39,361 bases of DNA. Origin: Prevotellaceae bacterium UBA6417 (lineage in GTDB: Bacteria; Bacteroidota; Bacteroidia; Bacteroidales; Bacteroidaceae). The DNA is taken from assembly GCA_002439755.1 (NCBI GenBank), contig DJPH01000064.1:1-39361 (forward strand), given 5' to 3'. Of the stretch, positions 8,304 through 17,757 are shown one piece after another (the stretch's first letter is position 1; the number at the start of each line of letters is the position of its first letter). The notes below the pieces were generated by a model. That model was not told where the DNA came from, searched no databases, and saw nothing but the letters and a program-made list of their open reading frames with translations. The position numbers and the translations under genes are program-made.

Positions 8304-8549
8304 TGCGATGTGTACAGCTTGTGCGTGCGATGCGTATAGATCGTGCCTGCGATGTGTACAGCTTGAGCGTGCGATGTGTATAGATCGTTCGTGCGATGTG
8401 TACAGACCGTAGGTTGCGATATGTACAGATCGTGCGTGCGATGTGTATAGATCGTTCGTGCGATGTGTACAGACCGTAGGTTGCGATATGTACAGATCGT
8501 GAGGTGCGATGTGTATAGATCGTTCGTGCGATATGTACAGACCGTAAGC
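8304..8549. repeat. 22/23-bp tandem array, 11 units, with 67-bp higher-order repeat
   Basis: Units start at 8304, 8326, 8348, 8370, 8392, 8415, 8437, 8459, 8482, 8505 and 8527. Each begins TGCGATGTGTA or a close variant (ATG for GTG, TATA for TACA), then GATCGTGCG, GATCGTTCG or GACCGTAGGT. From 8370 the units cycle in threes: 8370-8436 is nearly repeated at 8437-8504 and begins again at 8505, which indicates recent duplication of a three-unit block. There are no spacers. The array lies between a terminator and the promoter at 8658. Minus-strand open frames across it are a by-product of the repeat. Confidence 0.92.
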
Positions 8550-8657
8550 TGCAATGTCAGGCAGGTGGCTTTTCGAGCCGGCTTTTGCCGATAAAAAAAG
8601 CCTTAGAAACATGGCAAAAGTATGAAAATATTTCTTTTTGTAAAATACGCTTTACAT

Positions 8658-8690
8658 TTTGTGTTTTGTCAATTATAAGGCTTATCTTTG
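8658..8690 (+). promoter_or_regulatory. Bacteroidota-type promoter for the outer-membrane protein gene
   Basis: TTTG at 8658-8661, a 21-bp spacer and TATCTTTG at 8683-8690. The predicted start near 8696 rules out the longer frame from 8659 and supports the ATG at 8722. Confidence 0.75.
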
Positions 8691-8721
8691 CAATTCTTGT
8701 GTGAGACAGCCAGTAAATAAG

Positions 8722-11565
8722 ATGACAAGATATAGAATATTTGCGGCGGTGGCATTTGCTTCGCTCACCGCTGTCACAGTAATGGCTCGCGACTATGTGG
8801 TAACAGGTCGTGTGCTGGATGGAGGCAATAAAGATGCAGCTCTGGTGGGTGCCACCATACGGTTGTTAAAGACCGATAGCTCGGCTGTGGCTGGTCAGAT
8901 GATTGGCGACAAGGGACGTTTTCGCCTGATTGCAAAGAAACGTGGCGACTATCTGCTTGAGTGCAAGTTTGTTGGCTACAAGAATGTGTGGAAAAACGTG
9001 GCGTTCGCGAACAAGGATTCGGTGAATGTGGGTGACATAAGACTTGTTCCGTCAGATATAGCCATAAAGGGTGCGGCCAAGGTGACCGGCACAGCAGCCA
9101 AGATGACCCAGAAGAAAGACACGCTGATCTTCAATGCCGCAGCCTTCAAGACCATGGAGGGCTCTACGCTTAAAAAGTTGGTTGAACAGCTGCCCGGCGT
9201 GGTTGTCGATGACGATGGCAACATAACGGTAAACGGAAAAGAAGTGACCGAAATCAAGATTAACGGCAAGGACTTCTTCAAAGGCGACACACAAGTGGCC
9301 ATGGACAACCTGCCCGTCAACCTCGTTGACAAGGTGCGCACCTATGAAGAAAAGAGCGATTACACCAAGCACACCGGTGTTGACGATGGTGAAAAGAAGA
9401 CCGTGCTCGACATTAACCTGAAGAAAGAGCTGAAATCTACCGTCACCTCGCGGGGCAACATAGGCAACGGCACCGACAACCGTTACAGGGATGACCTTTT
9501 CGTGAACCGCTTCACCGACAAAAACCGTCAGACACTGTGGGGCAACATGTCAAACCTCGGAGGCTGGGGTTGGGGGCTTCATGCCAACAAAGAGCTGGGC
9601 ACCAACCTTCAATGGATGAACAAGGAAAAGTGGGGTGAGCCGGGACGCTACCAACTGAGTGTAGGGCTCAAATACCGTCATGACGATGACGATGTGGAGT
9701 CGACCCGCAATTCGGAGACCTTTCTCACCGGTACCGACATCAAATCTTTCTCCAACAGTGTCAGCCGAGACCGCAACCGTCGCTCGGAGATGGGTGGCAA
9801 CATTTCGCTCGAATGGTCGATAGACAGCCTCACCTCCTTATGGGCCTACACCTCGCTCAACGGACAAAAAAGCGACAACCGCAGTGATGCACGCAGTGCA
9901 AAATACGACAGTGACCCTTATGCCACCACAGTGGCCGACCCCCTGTCCAACATGTTTTCGGACTCACCCGACGAGAGCCTGAGGCAGATAGCCGTCAACC
10001 GCAACATGCAGCAAGACAAGACCGACTCGAAATACTTCGGATGGGACGGCAGCTTCGGGCTGTATCACAGGCTCGACACCATGAACAGCCACCTGATATT
10101 CGAGGGCGACTGGGGCCTCAGCCATACGGGCAACCACCGCTACAACCTGTCAGACATACAATATTATAAGGTAGATGGCAACCAAAAACCCCAATCCTAC
10201 TACAACCAATATGTGCGTTCGCCCCAGACAAGCCGGCGGGCCAATGTGGGAGGTGGCTATATACACGGATTCACAAAAAACATACATCTGGGCATGAGAT
10301 ACCGCTTCCGCTACAACGATGACGACAACGACAGAGCATGGTATCAGCTGGATTCACTCCTGCAATATAAAGCCGACAACTATCCGCAACTGGGCACACT
10401 ACCCACCAATGACTCGCTTCAGATAGCCTACAATGTACAGAACAGCCAGTATACCACCTATAAAAACATTGAACATGCTTTTAGTCTGGAGTTCAACTAC
10501 ACCATACCTAAAAAACTGACCTGGCGGGCCGACCTGAGCATAAGGCCCATTCACACCACCCTGGACTATACAAAAGGAACCTTCCATACGCTGCAAAAAC
10601 GCGACCGTGTCAACATATGGCCGCATACATACCTGCGCTATGAACTGGGCGAAAACCATACACTGGACTTCCGCTATCACGGAGGAACCAATCAGCCCGA
10701 TATACTAAGCCTCATCGATGTTCCCGATGAATCAAACCCGCTCTATATAACCCGAGGCAACAACAATCTGAAGGCTTCATGGGAAAATACCCTGCAAATG
10801 CATTACAACCTGTACATGAGCAAGACACAGCAATCGGTCAATGCACATTTCAGGTTCAACAATACGTACAACTCAATCTCTAACACCATCACCTACATTC
10901 CCGAAACCGGTGTGCAGATATCCCGCCCGGAAAACATCAACGGCAACTGGAGCTGGCGCGGCAATGTAGGCTACAACCGCAGTCTGGGCAAGAACAACCG
11001 GTTTCAGATTGAGGCACAAAGCGGTATCAACATGAACAACAGCGTGGGCTTTGTCAGTGTGGGAACAGGCACCGAAACCACCAACGTGAAGAACACAGTC
11101 AGGAGCACGCGATTGAGCGAACGTATAGGGGCCTCCTACAGGGTAATGTATTTTGACGCCCGTTTCAGCGTGGATTTCAACTACAATCACGCCAGAGCCG
11201 ACAAGCAGAAAAACGCAGACATGGACATCTACCGTATGAACTATTTCGTTGAAAGCCATGTACGCACCAAGTGGGATATGGAACTTGGGAGCAACATACG
11301 CATACAGAACAGGCGTGGATATACCGACCCGCAGATGAACACCAACGAATATATATGGGACGCTAACCTGACCCAGAGCTTCTTGAAAGACAAACAGCTG
11401 ACCCTGGGCATTGAGGTTCGCGACATACTTCGTTCGCGCAAAAACGTGCACTACGACGTGAATGCATCCGGCAAGACCGAAACACGCATCAATGCCATAG
11501 GACGTTACGTATTGTTCAAGCTGACCTACAAGCTCAACATCTTCGGAGGTAGCAATAAAGCCTGA
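8722..11565 (+). CDS. Outer-membrane beta-barrel protein (OMP_b-brl_3 type, TonB-receptor-like)
   Basis: The 947-residue protein has a signal peptide (MTRYRIFAAVAFASLTAVTVMA), a carboxypeptidase-regulatory-like beta-sandwich (about 25-110, VTGRVLDGG ... GATIRLLKTDSS ... KGRFRL), a plug-like region (about 130-220, LVEQLPGVVVDDDGNITVNGK) and a long C-terminal barrel rich in aromatic beta-strands (YRHDDD, FRYNDDDND and similar acidic loops). This is the layout of OMP_b-brl_3 proteins in Bacteroidota. No SusD partner is adjacent, so it is not a standard SusCD pair. Start chosen from the promoter position and the signal peptide. The transported ligand is unknown. It ends at the terminator shared with purD. 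Confidence 0.88.
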   Translation: MTRYRIFAAVAFASLTAVTVMARDYVVTGRVLDGGNKDAALVGATIRLLKTDSSAVAGQMIGDKGRFRLIAKKRGDYLLECKFVGYKNVWKNVAFANKDSVNVGDIRLVPSDIAIKGAAKVTGTAAKMTQKKDTLIFNAAAFKTMEGSTLKKLVEQLPGVVVDDDGNITVNGKEVTEIKINGKDFFKGDTQVAMDNLPVNLVDKVRTYEEKSDYTKHTGVDDGEKKTVLDINLKKELKSTVTSRGNIGNGTDNRYRDDLFVNRFTDKNRQTLWGNMSNLGGWGWGLHANKELGTNLQWMNKEKWGEPGRYQLSVGLKYRHDDDDVESTRNSETFLTGTDIKSFSNSVSRDRNRRSEMGGNISLEWSIDSLTSLWAYTSLNGQKSDNRSDARSAKYDSDPYATTVADPLSNMFSDSPDESLRQIAVNRNMQQDKTDSKYFGWDGSFGLYHRLDTMNSHLIFEGDWGLSHTGNHRYNLSDIQYYKVDGNQKPQSYYNQYVRSPQTSRRANVGGGYIHGFTKNIHLGMRYRFRYNDDDNDRAWYQLDSLLQYKADNYPQLGTLPTNDSLQIAYNVQNSQYTTYKNIEHAFSLEFNYTIPKKLTWRADLSIRPIHTTLDYTKGTFHTLQKRDRVNIWPHTYLRYELGENHTLDFRYHGGTNQPDILSLIDVPDESNPLYITRGNNNLKASWENTLQMHYNLYMSKTQQSVNAHFRFNNTYNSISNTITYIPETGVQISRPENINGNWSWRGNVGYNRSLGKNNRFQIEAQSGINMNNSVGFVSVGTGTETTNVKNTVRSTRLSERIGASYRVMYFDARFSVDFNYNHARADKQKNADMDIYRMNYFVESHVRTKWDMELGSNIRIQNRRGYTDPQMNTNEYIWDANLTQSFLKDKQLTLGIEVRDILRSRKNVHYDVNASGKTETRINAIGRYVLFKLTYKLNIFGGSNKA

Positions 11566-11593
11566 GCTCATCCAGGGTTCAAATCTTAAACAG

Positions 11594-11628
11594 TCAGGCC
11601 GGCCATCCTTTCGTGATGGCCGGCCTGA
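11594..11628. terminator. Bidirectional hairpin between converging genes
   Basis: A perfect 14-bp, GC-rich stem (11594-11607 with 11615-11628) with a 7-nt loop lies between the barrel-protein stop (11565) and the purD stop (11649). There is no long T-run on either side, so the strength is uncertain, but position and symmetry suit termination in both directions. Confidence 0.75.
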
Positions 11629-11648
11629 TGGCTTATGGCAAGATCCTC

Positions 11649-12917
11649 TTAAAGGTCTTTGCCTATGTCACGACGGTAGTAACGGTCTTTGTAATGTATC
11701 TTTGCAGCATTTTCCATAGAGCGGGCCAAGGCCTCTTCCTTGTCTGCTCCATAGGAAGTCACCGAGATGACACGTCCTCCGGCCGTCACCAGATGGTTGT
11801 CCTTCATGGCTGTTCCGGAGTGAAACACCAGGCTGCCCTCTATGTCGTCAGCACCTTCAATGATGTAGCCCTTCTTATACTCCTGCGGATATCCGCCTGA
11901 AACCAACATCACATTGACGGCAGCCCTGTCGTCAAATTCAATGGAACGCTTGTCCAAATCGCCGTTGATCACTCCCTCGAACAAGTCTACAAGATCACTT
12001 TTCAGGCGTGGCATCACGGTCTCTGTCTCGGGGTCGCCCATGCGGCAATTGTATTCTATCACCATGGGCTCGCCGTCAACATTGATGAGTCCGAAGAAAA
12101 TGAAGCCCTTATAGTTGATGCCTTCCTCGGCAAGCCCCTCAACTGTGGGACGGATAATGCGGTCTTCTACCTTCTGCATCCACTCCTTGGTGGCAAAAGG
12201 AACAGGCGAAACGCTTCCCATACCACCGGTGTTGAGGCCGCAGTCATATTCGCCGATGCGCTTGTAGTCCTTGGCTTCGGGCAATATCTTGTAGTGCTTG
12301 CCATCGGTAAGCACAAATACGGAACATTCGATGCCCGTCAGGTATTCTTCCAACACCACATGAGCCGATGCTTCGCCAAACATGCCTTGAAGCATGTCCT
12401 GAAACTCCTTGCGTGCCTCTTTCAGAGAAGGCACGATGAGCACCCCCTTGCCGGCACAAAGGCCATCGGCCTTCAGCACATAAGGTGCATTCATGGTTTC
12501 AAGGAAATCGAGCCCCTCCTGTATGTTCGTTCCGTCGAATGTCTTGTAGCGTGCTGTGGGAATGCCATGACGCATCATGAACCCCTTGGCAAAATCTTTG
12601 CTGCCTTCCAGCCGCGCACCCGATTTGTCGGGACCTATGATGCCAACGCCCCGCAGCGATGGCTCAGAGGCAAAATAGTCTACAATGCCTTCGACCAATG
12701 GCACTTCCGGGCCGACTACAACCATGTCGATTCCCTTATCCGTGACAAACGAGCCTATGGCAGCGAAGTCGTTGGCCTTGATGTCAACGTTTTCGCCCAG
12801 CCGGCCCATACCGGGATTGCCGGGAGCTATGTACAACTTGTCCAGCTTAGGACTTTGAGCAATCTTCCAAGCTAAGGCGTGCTCTCGCCCGCCGCTTCCT
12901 AACAAAAGTATTTTCAT
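11649..12917 (-). CDS. purD: Phosphoribosylamine--glycine ligase
   Basis: PurD joins phosphoribosylamine and glycine with ATP in the second step of de novo purine synthesis. The 422-residue length fits. The N-terminus MKILLLGSGGREHALAWK, the ATP-grasp core with VLKADGLCAGKGV (about 151-163), and GFIFFGLINVDGEPMVIEYNCRMGDPE with its metal-binding residues are textbook PurD. It is the last gene of the cysE-rlmL-DPP-purD run, 32 bp after the peptidase gene; an internal promoter in that gap is not evident. Confidence 0.97.
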   Translation of the reverse strand: MKILLLGSGGREHALAWKIAQSPKLDKLYIAPGNPGMGRLGENVDIKANDFAAIGSFVTDKGIDMVVVGPEVPLVEGIVDYFASEPSLRGVGIIGPDKSGARLEGSKDFAKGFMMRHGIPTARYKTFDGTNIQEGLDFLETMNAPYVLKADGLCAGKGVLIVPSLKEARKEFQDMLQGMFGEASAHVVLEEYLTGIECSVFVLTDGKHYKILPEAKDYKRIGEYDCGLNTGGMGSVSPVPFATKEWMQKVEDRIIRPTVEGLAEEGINYKGFIFFGLINVDGEPMVIEYNCRMGDPETETVMPRLKSDLVDLFEGVINGDLDKRSIEFDDRAAVNVMLVSGGYPQEYKKGYIIEGADDIEGSLVFHSGTAMKDNHLVTAGGRVISVTSYGADKEEALARSMENAAKIHYKDRYYRRDIGKDL

Positions 12918-12949
12918 GTTGCTGATATATTATACAATGTATGTCGACG

Positions 12950-15103
12950 CTATTTCAAGTGGTCTTCAAAGTAGCGTGTAATATGTTCGTGCAAATGTAT
13001 GCGGTCTTTGCCCATCATGTTGTGACCGTCGCCCGGATATGTAAGTAAGTCGGGGTGTGTTCCTGCCGTTTCGCAGGCACGGATAAACGACAATGTATGC
13101 TGCGGTACACACACAGGATCATTGTAGCCGAATATAATTAGCAGGCGGCCTTTCAAGTCACCTGCACGTAAGGTCAGGTTGTTCTTTCGGTAGCCTTCAG
13201 GATTACTTTGGGGGCAATCCATATAGCGCTCACCATACATTATCTCGTAATATTTCCAGTCGATAACCGGACCTCCGGCCACACCACACTTGAATACATC
13301 CGGATATGTAAGCATAAGGTTGGTCGTCATAAAGCCACCGTAGCTCCATCCGTGTACACCCAGGCGGTTGGCGTCTATATAGGGCTGTGACTTCAAAAAC
13401 TCGATTCCGCGCATCTGGTCGCGCATTTCTTCAGTGCCCAGCCTGCGGAACGTGACATTCTCGAAGGCCAATCCGCGCTCGTCGCTGCCGCGATTGTCGA
13501 GCACAAAGACAATGTAGCCTTTCTGTGCCATGTAGAGCTCCCAACCGCGCGACAGGTAGTTCCATGAGGCATTGACCATGCGTGCATGAGGCCCTCCATA
13601 GACATATACAATGGCGGGATAGCTCTTGGTTGAATCAAAGTCGTGGGGCTTTACCATGCGATAATACAGATCTGTTGTGTCGTCGGCAGCCTTTATTGTT
13701 CCCGAAGTGATGATGGGAACGGCATAGCCTTTCCATGGGTCTTCGGCATTCAACAGTGTATGCGTCTTGCCGTTAGACGTATTGACAAGGTCGATGCGGT
13801 GGGGAATGCCCGGAGCTGACCAATCATCAAGCAACATTTCCCCGTTGGCCGACAGTCTGCCACTGTGCACACCTTTGGCTTCACCCAAGAGTTTCACGCT
13901 ATTCTTCTCGATGCCCACACTGAAGAAGTTGTGCTGCATGGGCAGTGTGCCCGTGGCATTGATGATAACACTTTTGGTCTTTAGGTTGAATCCCATGAGG
14001 TCAAGCACCACACCTGTGCGTTGGTCGGTCAGCTTTCGCAGGGTTTTGCCGGCCTTGAGACTGTAGAGATACAGACGTTCATAGCCGTCTTTTTCACTCC
14101 AATAGATAAACTTGTCATCGTCCCAAGGCAGAAAAGTAATGCCATGTTCGGGTTCTACATACTTGGGGTGTGTCTCTTCATACAGTTCTTTCTCCTTCAC
14201 TCCGGTGGCAGCATCAAAGCAGCACAGGCGCAGGTGATTCTGGTCACGGTTCAGGTTGTACAAATAAATCTTTCTGGAGTCGGGGCTCCATGTAATGCCC
14301 GTATAGTATTGGTCGGTATTGTCACCCGTCTGAAGCCATGTGGTGTTGCCCGTTGTCATATCAATGACCCCCATGCTCACCTTGTGACTCTTCTCTCCGG
14401 CCATGGGATATTTAATGGGCTGCACGGTAGCTATGCGGGTGGAAATGTCAACCAGTGGATAGTCCGTAACCATGCTCTGGTCCATTCGATAGAAGCACAG
14501 GCGGTTGCCGTCTGGACTCCAATAGGTACCTTTGCTGATGCCGAACTCATTGCGATGTACACTTTGGCCATAGACAATGTCGTGCGAACCATCTGTGCTT
14601 ACCTGTAACCGTGGGGCATTGGCTCGTGAAATATAAAGGTTGTCATGATGGTTGTAGGCCACACTGCCATCGATGCCGCTGCAATCAACATCGCCGGCAG
14701 GTGCATCCAGACGGATGATGTGGCTTATCTGTTTCTTGGACCAGTCGTAGTTGAAAATGGATTTTGCAGTGGTGAACTGCGCGATGGTTTTTTCGTCTTT
14801 CGTAAACCTGGCTCCATTGAGAGACTTGACAGCATCATCGATATGTGCACTCTTCATGGCTTCTTGCAGCTCTTTTAGAGTAAACAATGGCTGCCACGTG
14901 TTTTTCTTGTCGAGAACAAAGCAGCTTTCGCCTTCTATCTTTATCAGGTTGTTGCCCCACCATGCAGTTGTCATTCGGACAGGAATGAGTGATGCATAGG
15001 TCTTTCCTCCGGGTATGAGGTCGTCAAGCGTGAATTGCTTCTGTTGCGCCATAAGGGTCATGGAACAGAGGGACAAGGCAAATGTAATCAGGTGCTTAAT
15101 CAT
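12950..15103 (-). CDS. S9-family dipeptidyl-peptidase IV-type serine peptidase
   Basis: The 717-residue protein has a signal peptide (MIKHLITFALSLCSMTLMAQ), a beta-propeller region (about 40-480, with WSPDG/WSPDSRK repeats) and a C-terminal alpha/beta-hydrolase domain. The catalytic triad is readable: Ser587 in GWSYGG, Asp662 in FGYND and His694 in GDGHN. DPP-IV-type enzymes remove dipeptides (or tripeptides in the prolyl tripeptidyl group) from peptides in the periplasm. The frame stays open upstream to 15484, but that stretch overlaps the rlmL tail and is low-complexity, so the ATG at 15103, eight bases inside the rlmL end, is preferred. Confidence 0.93.
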   Translation of the reverse strand: MIKHLITFALSLCSMTLMAQQKQFTLDDLIPGGKTYASLIPVRMTTAWWGNNLIKIEGESCFVLDKKNTWQPLFTLKELQEAMKSAHIDDAVKSLNGARFTKDEKTIAQFTTAKSIFNYDWSKKQISHIIRLDAPAGDVDCSGIDGSVAYNHHDNLYISRANAPRLQVSTDGSHDIVYGQSVHRNEFGISKGTYWSPDGNRLCFYRMDQSMVTDYPLVDISTRIATVQPIKYPMAGEKSHKVSMGVIDMTTGNTTWLQTGDNTDQYYTGITWSPDSRKIYLYNLNRDQNHLRLCCFDAATGVKEKELYEETHPKYVEPEHGITFLPWDDDKFIYWSEKDGYERLYLYSLKAGKTLRKLTDQRTGVVLDLMGFNLKTKSVIINATGTLPMQHNFFSVGIEKNSVKLLGEAKGVHSGRLSANGEMLLDDWSAPGIPHRIDLVNTSNGKTHTLLNAEDPWKGYAVPIITSGTIKAADDTTDLYYRMVKPHDFDSTKSYPAIVYVYGGPHARMVNASWNYLSRGWELYMAQKGYIVFVLDNRGSDERGLAFENVTFRRLGTEEMRDQMRGIEFLKSQPYIDANRLGVHGWSYGGFMTTNLMLTYPDVFKCGVAGGPVIDWKYYEIMYGERYMDCPQSNPEGYRKNNLTLRAGDLKGRLLIIFGYNDPVCVPQHTLSFIRACETAGTHPDLLTYPGDGHNMMGKDRIHLHEHITRYFEDHLK

Positions 15104-16727
15104 CGTTTCTGCCGTTGAAGCGACGGTTCGGCCGTCTGCCTTTGTCCTTGTTGCCGTAGGCCTTTTTATCTTTGTCGTAAGGGCGTCTGTCACGGAAGCT
15201 GTTGCTGCCGCGTTCGTTGCGTTTGTCCTTGTTGTACGGATTCTGACCTTGACGCGGTGAGGAATAATTGTCGCGGTTTTTGAATGAATCGGTCTCTTTT
15301 TCATTGCGGTAGTTTCCATATTCTTTTCGTGAATCTCCGCGACGATTGCGGCGTTTGTCATCGTCATCCTTTTTGTCATAATCGTCATAACGGTTGCGGC
15401 GTGTGTCGCGTAGCTGGTTTTGTACAAACTCACGATGGCGTATCCGTATATATTCCGGAATTTCAGACTCAAGGTCTTCTTCATCGTAGTTGGCCGCCTG
15501 TTTGAAATCGTGGTGTGGCTTTAGCTTGCGTTTGGCGGCATTACGTTCCTTGTCTTCTTCTGTTTTAAGGATGTTGCCTTGTGCGCGGAAGTTCTCCAGT
15601 TTCCCGTCGAATATCTGGTATTTACGAAATTCGCAGTCCAAGGAGCCGTTAAACAATGGTATCTTAAGGCTGGGTTTCAGTCCTATTTGTTCGAAAGTCT
15701 CTTCGCGATAGCCTATGATCCAAGCTTCGTTGCCTACGAACTGATGTTTCAAACGATCACCCAATGTGCGGTAAAGTCCCAACAGGTTGGGCGAAGATAT
15801 GCGTTCGCCATAGGGTGGATTTGTAATCATGATAGACTTTTCTGCCGGCTGCTTGAATTGCTGAATCGGCTGGGCAACGATGGTGATGTCGTTGGCCACT
15901 CCGGCAGCGTTGGCATTGCGCTGGGCTACGGCTACGGCGTTTTTGTCCAAGTCGTATGCATAGATGTGATGTTCGAATGTCTTTTCTTGGGAATCGTCAT
16001 TATATATATGGTCAAACAATTCGCGGTCGAAGTCTTTCCAATTCTCGAAAGCATACTTTTTGCGGAATATACCCGGAGCCATGTTGCGTGCTATCAGTGC
16101 GGCTTCGATGGCAATTGTTCCCGAGCCGCACATGGGGTCTATAAGGTCGCATTCGCCGTGCCAGCCTGTAAGAAGTATCATGCCTGCAGCCAGCACTTCG
16201 TTGATGGGGCTGTCTACGGTGGCCTCGCGGTAGCCTCGCTTGTGGAGGCTTTCACCCGAGGAATCGAGCGACAGCGTGCAGTTGTCTTCGGCAATGTGCA
16301 TGTTGAATTTAATGTCCGGATTGGTCACACTTATGTTGGGACGCTTTCCGGTTTGCTCGCGGAAGTAGTCGACAATGGCATCTTTTACCTTGTAGGCCAC
16401 GAACTTTGAATGCTTGAAGTCTTCCGAATATACTACAGAGTCGACAGCAAACGAAGTGTTTAAATCCAAATAGTTGTTCCAGTCGATTGACTTAACGGCT
16501 TCGTATACCTCATCAGCCGTGTTTGCCTTGAAGTTGGCAATGGGCTTTAATACCCTTATTGCGGTGCGCAGACTGAAGTTTGCGCGGTACATCAGTTCCT
16601 TGTCTCCGGTAAAAGAGACCATTCTCCGGCCCGGAGCAATGTCTTTTGCGCCCAAACCGGCCAGCTCTTTAGCCAAGACATCTTCCAGTCCCTGAAACGT
16701 CTTGGCAATGAGTTTAAATTCTTCCAT
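15096..16727 (-). CDS. rlmL: THUMP-domain RlmL-type 23S rRNA (guanine-N2)-methyltransferase with charged tail
   Basis: The N-terminal ferredoxin-like/THUMP region (about 1-160) is followed by a SAM-dependent methyltransferase domain with DPMCGSGT (197-204) and NPPYGE (303-308), the motif of N2-guanine and N6-adenine methylases. The family methylates guanine in 23S rRNA; RlmL specificity is inferred. Unlike E. coli RlmKL there is no second methyltransferase domain. Residues from about 385 to 543 form a low-complexity tail rich in Arg, Lys, Asp, Asn and Gly, probably disordered and RNA-binding. The start abuts the cysE stop with no gap, and the end overlaps the DPP start by 8 bp. Confidence 0.88.
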   Translation of the reverse strand: MEEFKLIAKTFQGLEDVLAKELAGLGAKDIAPGRRMVSFTGDKELMYRANFSLRTAIRVLKPIANFKANTADEVYEAVKSIDWNNYLDLNTSFAVDSVVYSEDFKHSKFVAYKVKDAIVDYFREQTGKRPNISVTNPDIKFNMHIAEDNCTLSLDSSGESLHKRGYREATVDSPINEVLAAGMILLTGWHGECDLIDPMCGSGTIAIEAALIARNMAPGIFRKKYAFENWKDFDRELFDHIYNDDSQEKTFEHHIYAYDLDKNAVAVAQRNANAAGVANDITIVAQPIQQFKQPAEKSIMITNPPYGERISSPNLLGLYRTLGDRLKHQFVGNEAWIIGYREETFEQIGLKPSLKIPLFNGSLDCEFRKYQIFDGKLENFRAQGNILKTEEDKERNAAKRKLKPHHDFKQAANYDEEDLESEIPEYIRIRHREFVQNQLRDTRRNRYDDYDKKDDDDKRRNRRGDSRKEYGNYRNEKETDSFKNRDNYSSPRQGQNPYNKDKRNERGSNSFRDRRPYDKDKKAYGNKDKGRRPNRRFNGRNDD

Positions 16728-17633
16728 TTATGTTTTTGATTCTTGTTTTCTGTATTGAACAATACGTGCGCCGGCAGGCACATCTTCTGTGACCCATATG
16801 TTTCCGCCTATGGTTGCTCCTTTTCCGATGGTGATACGTCCCAATACTGTGGCATTGGAATAGATAATCACATCGTCTTCGATGATGGGGTGGCGGGCTA
16901 TGCCTTTAATGGGGTTGCCGTCCTTGTCGAGAGGAAAACTTTTGGCTCCGAGTGTTACGCCTTGATAGAGCTTCACGTGATTACCTATGATACATGTGGC
17001 TCCGATGACTACACCCGTGCCATGGTCTATTGTGAAGTACCGTCCTATTTCTGCACCCGGGTGGATATCTATGCCTGTTTCGCTGTGGGCTTGTTCCGAG
17101 ATGATACGGGGTATCAGGGGAACTTCCATCTTGTGTAGTTCGTGGGCTATGCGATAATTGATCAGAGCTTTGATGACGGGGTAGCAACTTATCACTTCAC
17201 CATAAGAAACGGCTGCCGGATCTCCGTCGTAGGCAGCTATCACATCGGTTTCCAAAGTGCTTCTTATTTCCGGCAGCCGGGTAATTATCCGGCAGCAGAT
17301 GTCTTCGGCCAGACGATATACGCGGCTGCAATCGGTGTGGCTGCCGCCGAAACAAATGCCGGCAGCAATCTGTTGGAGCAACAGGGTATAAAGTCGCTCT
17401 ACGTTTACACCCATGTTATAGGGCAAGGTGGCGTGGTTGATGCTTGGCTTTCCGTAATAGCCCGGAAAGAAAATGGTGCGGCAGAGCTCTATGACTTCTT
17501 CCAATACCTTGGAAGAGGGGATGGGATCGCTGTCCCGGTATTCGTGGAAGAAACCTTTTTCTTCCATATCTGTACAATCTGACAGTTCATCAACTACCTG
17601 CATGAACTGATGAGCAAACTTTTCGAAACTCAT
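16728..17633 (-). CDS. cysE: Serine O-acetyltransferase (EpsC/CysE type)
   Basis: The enzyme makes O-acetylserine from serine and acetyl-CoA, the precursor of cysteine. The 301-residue protein has an N-terminal helical region and a C-terminal left-handed beta-helix of hexapeptide repeats, with DIHPGAEIGRYFTIDHGTG, VVIGATCIIGNHVKLYQGVTLG and ARHPIIEDDVIIYSNATVLG visible. The central region, longer than in E. coli CysE, is the EpsC-like form. It is the first gene of the operon with rlmL, DPP and purD, with its own promoter at 17677-17708. Its pathway partners metY and cysK are in the divergent operon at 19165-21443. Confidence 0.93.
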   Translation of the reverse strand: MSFEKFAHQFMQVVDELSDCTDMEEKGFFHEYRDSDPIPSSKVLEEVIELCRTIFFPGYYGKPSINHATLPYNMGVNVERLYTLLLQQIAAGICFGGSHTDCSRVYRLAEDICCRIITRLPEIRSTLETDVIAAYDGDPAAVSYGEVISCYPVIKALINYRIAHELHKMEVPLIPRIISEQAHSETGIDIHPGAEIGRYFTIDHGTGVVIGATCIIGNHVKLYQGVTLGAKSFPLDKDGNPIKGIARHPIIEDDVIIYSNATVLGRITIGKGATIGGNIWVTEDVPAGARIVQYRKQESKT

Positions 17634-17676
17634 TGAATGAAGCTCTTGGGCACTTGTAATATCGTTTTATTACGTG

Positions 17677-17708
17677 CAAAGATAATGTAAATACTGTCAA
17701 CGTGCAAA
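17677..17708 (-). promoter_or_regulatory. Bacteroidota-type promoter for the cysE operon
   Basis: On the minus strand TATCTTTG (17684-17677) is preceded by TTTG (17708-17705) with a 20-bp spacer. It lies 44 nt before the cysE start. Confidence 0.75.
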
Positions 17709-17711
17709 ATA

Positions 17712-17749
17712 AAAAGGCTTTTTTCCTTAGGGATATTTTTCTGCCTTTT
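17712..17749 (-). terminator. Possible terminator after the porin gene
   Basis: Read on the minus strand, AAAAGGC and GCCTTTT (17749-17743 with 17718-17712) pair around a 24-nt loop and are followed by TTTATTTT. The stem is short and the loop large. The cysE promoter lies immediately downstream. Confidence 0.4.
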
Positions 17750-17757
17750 AGGCGAAG

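Noticed and set aside
8249..8612. Minus-strand open frames with repetitive YTSH/VHIA peptides
   Set aside because: They are translations of the 22/23-bp tandem array in two frames; unit length is not a multiple of three and there is no promoter or domain.
15104..15484. N-terminal extension of the DPP-type peptidase
   Set aside because: It overlaps the RlmL tail in another frame and has low-complexity T/A/K composition; a proper signal peptide starts at 15103.
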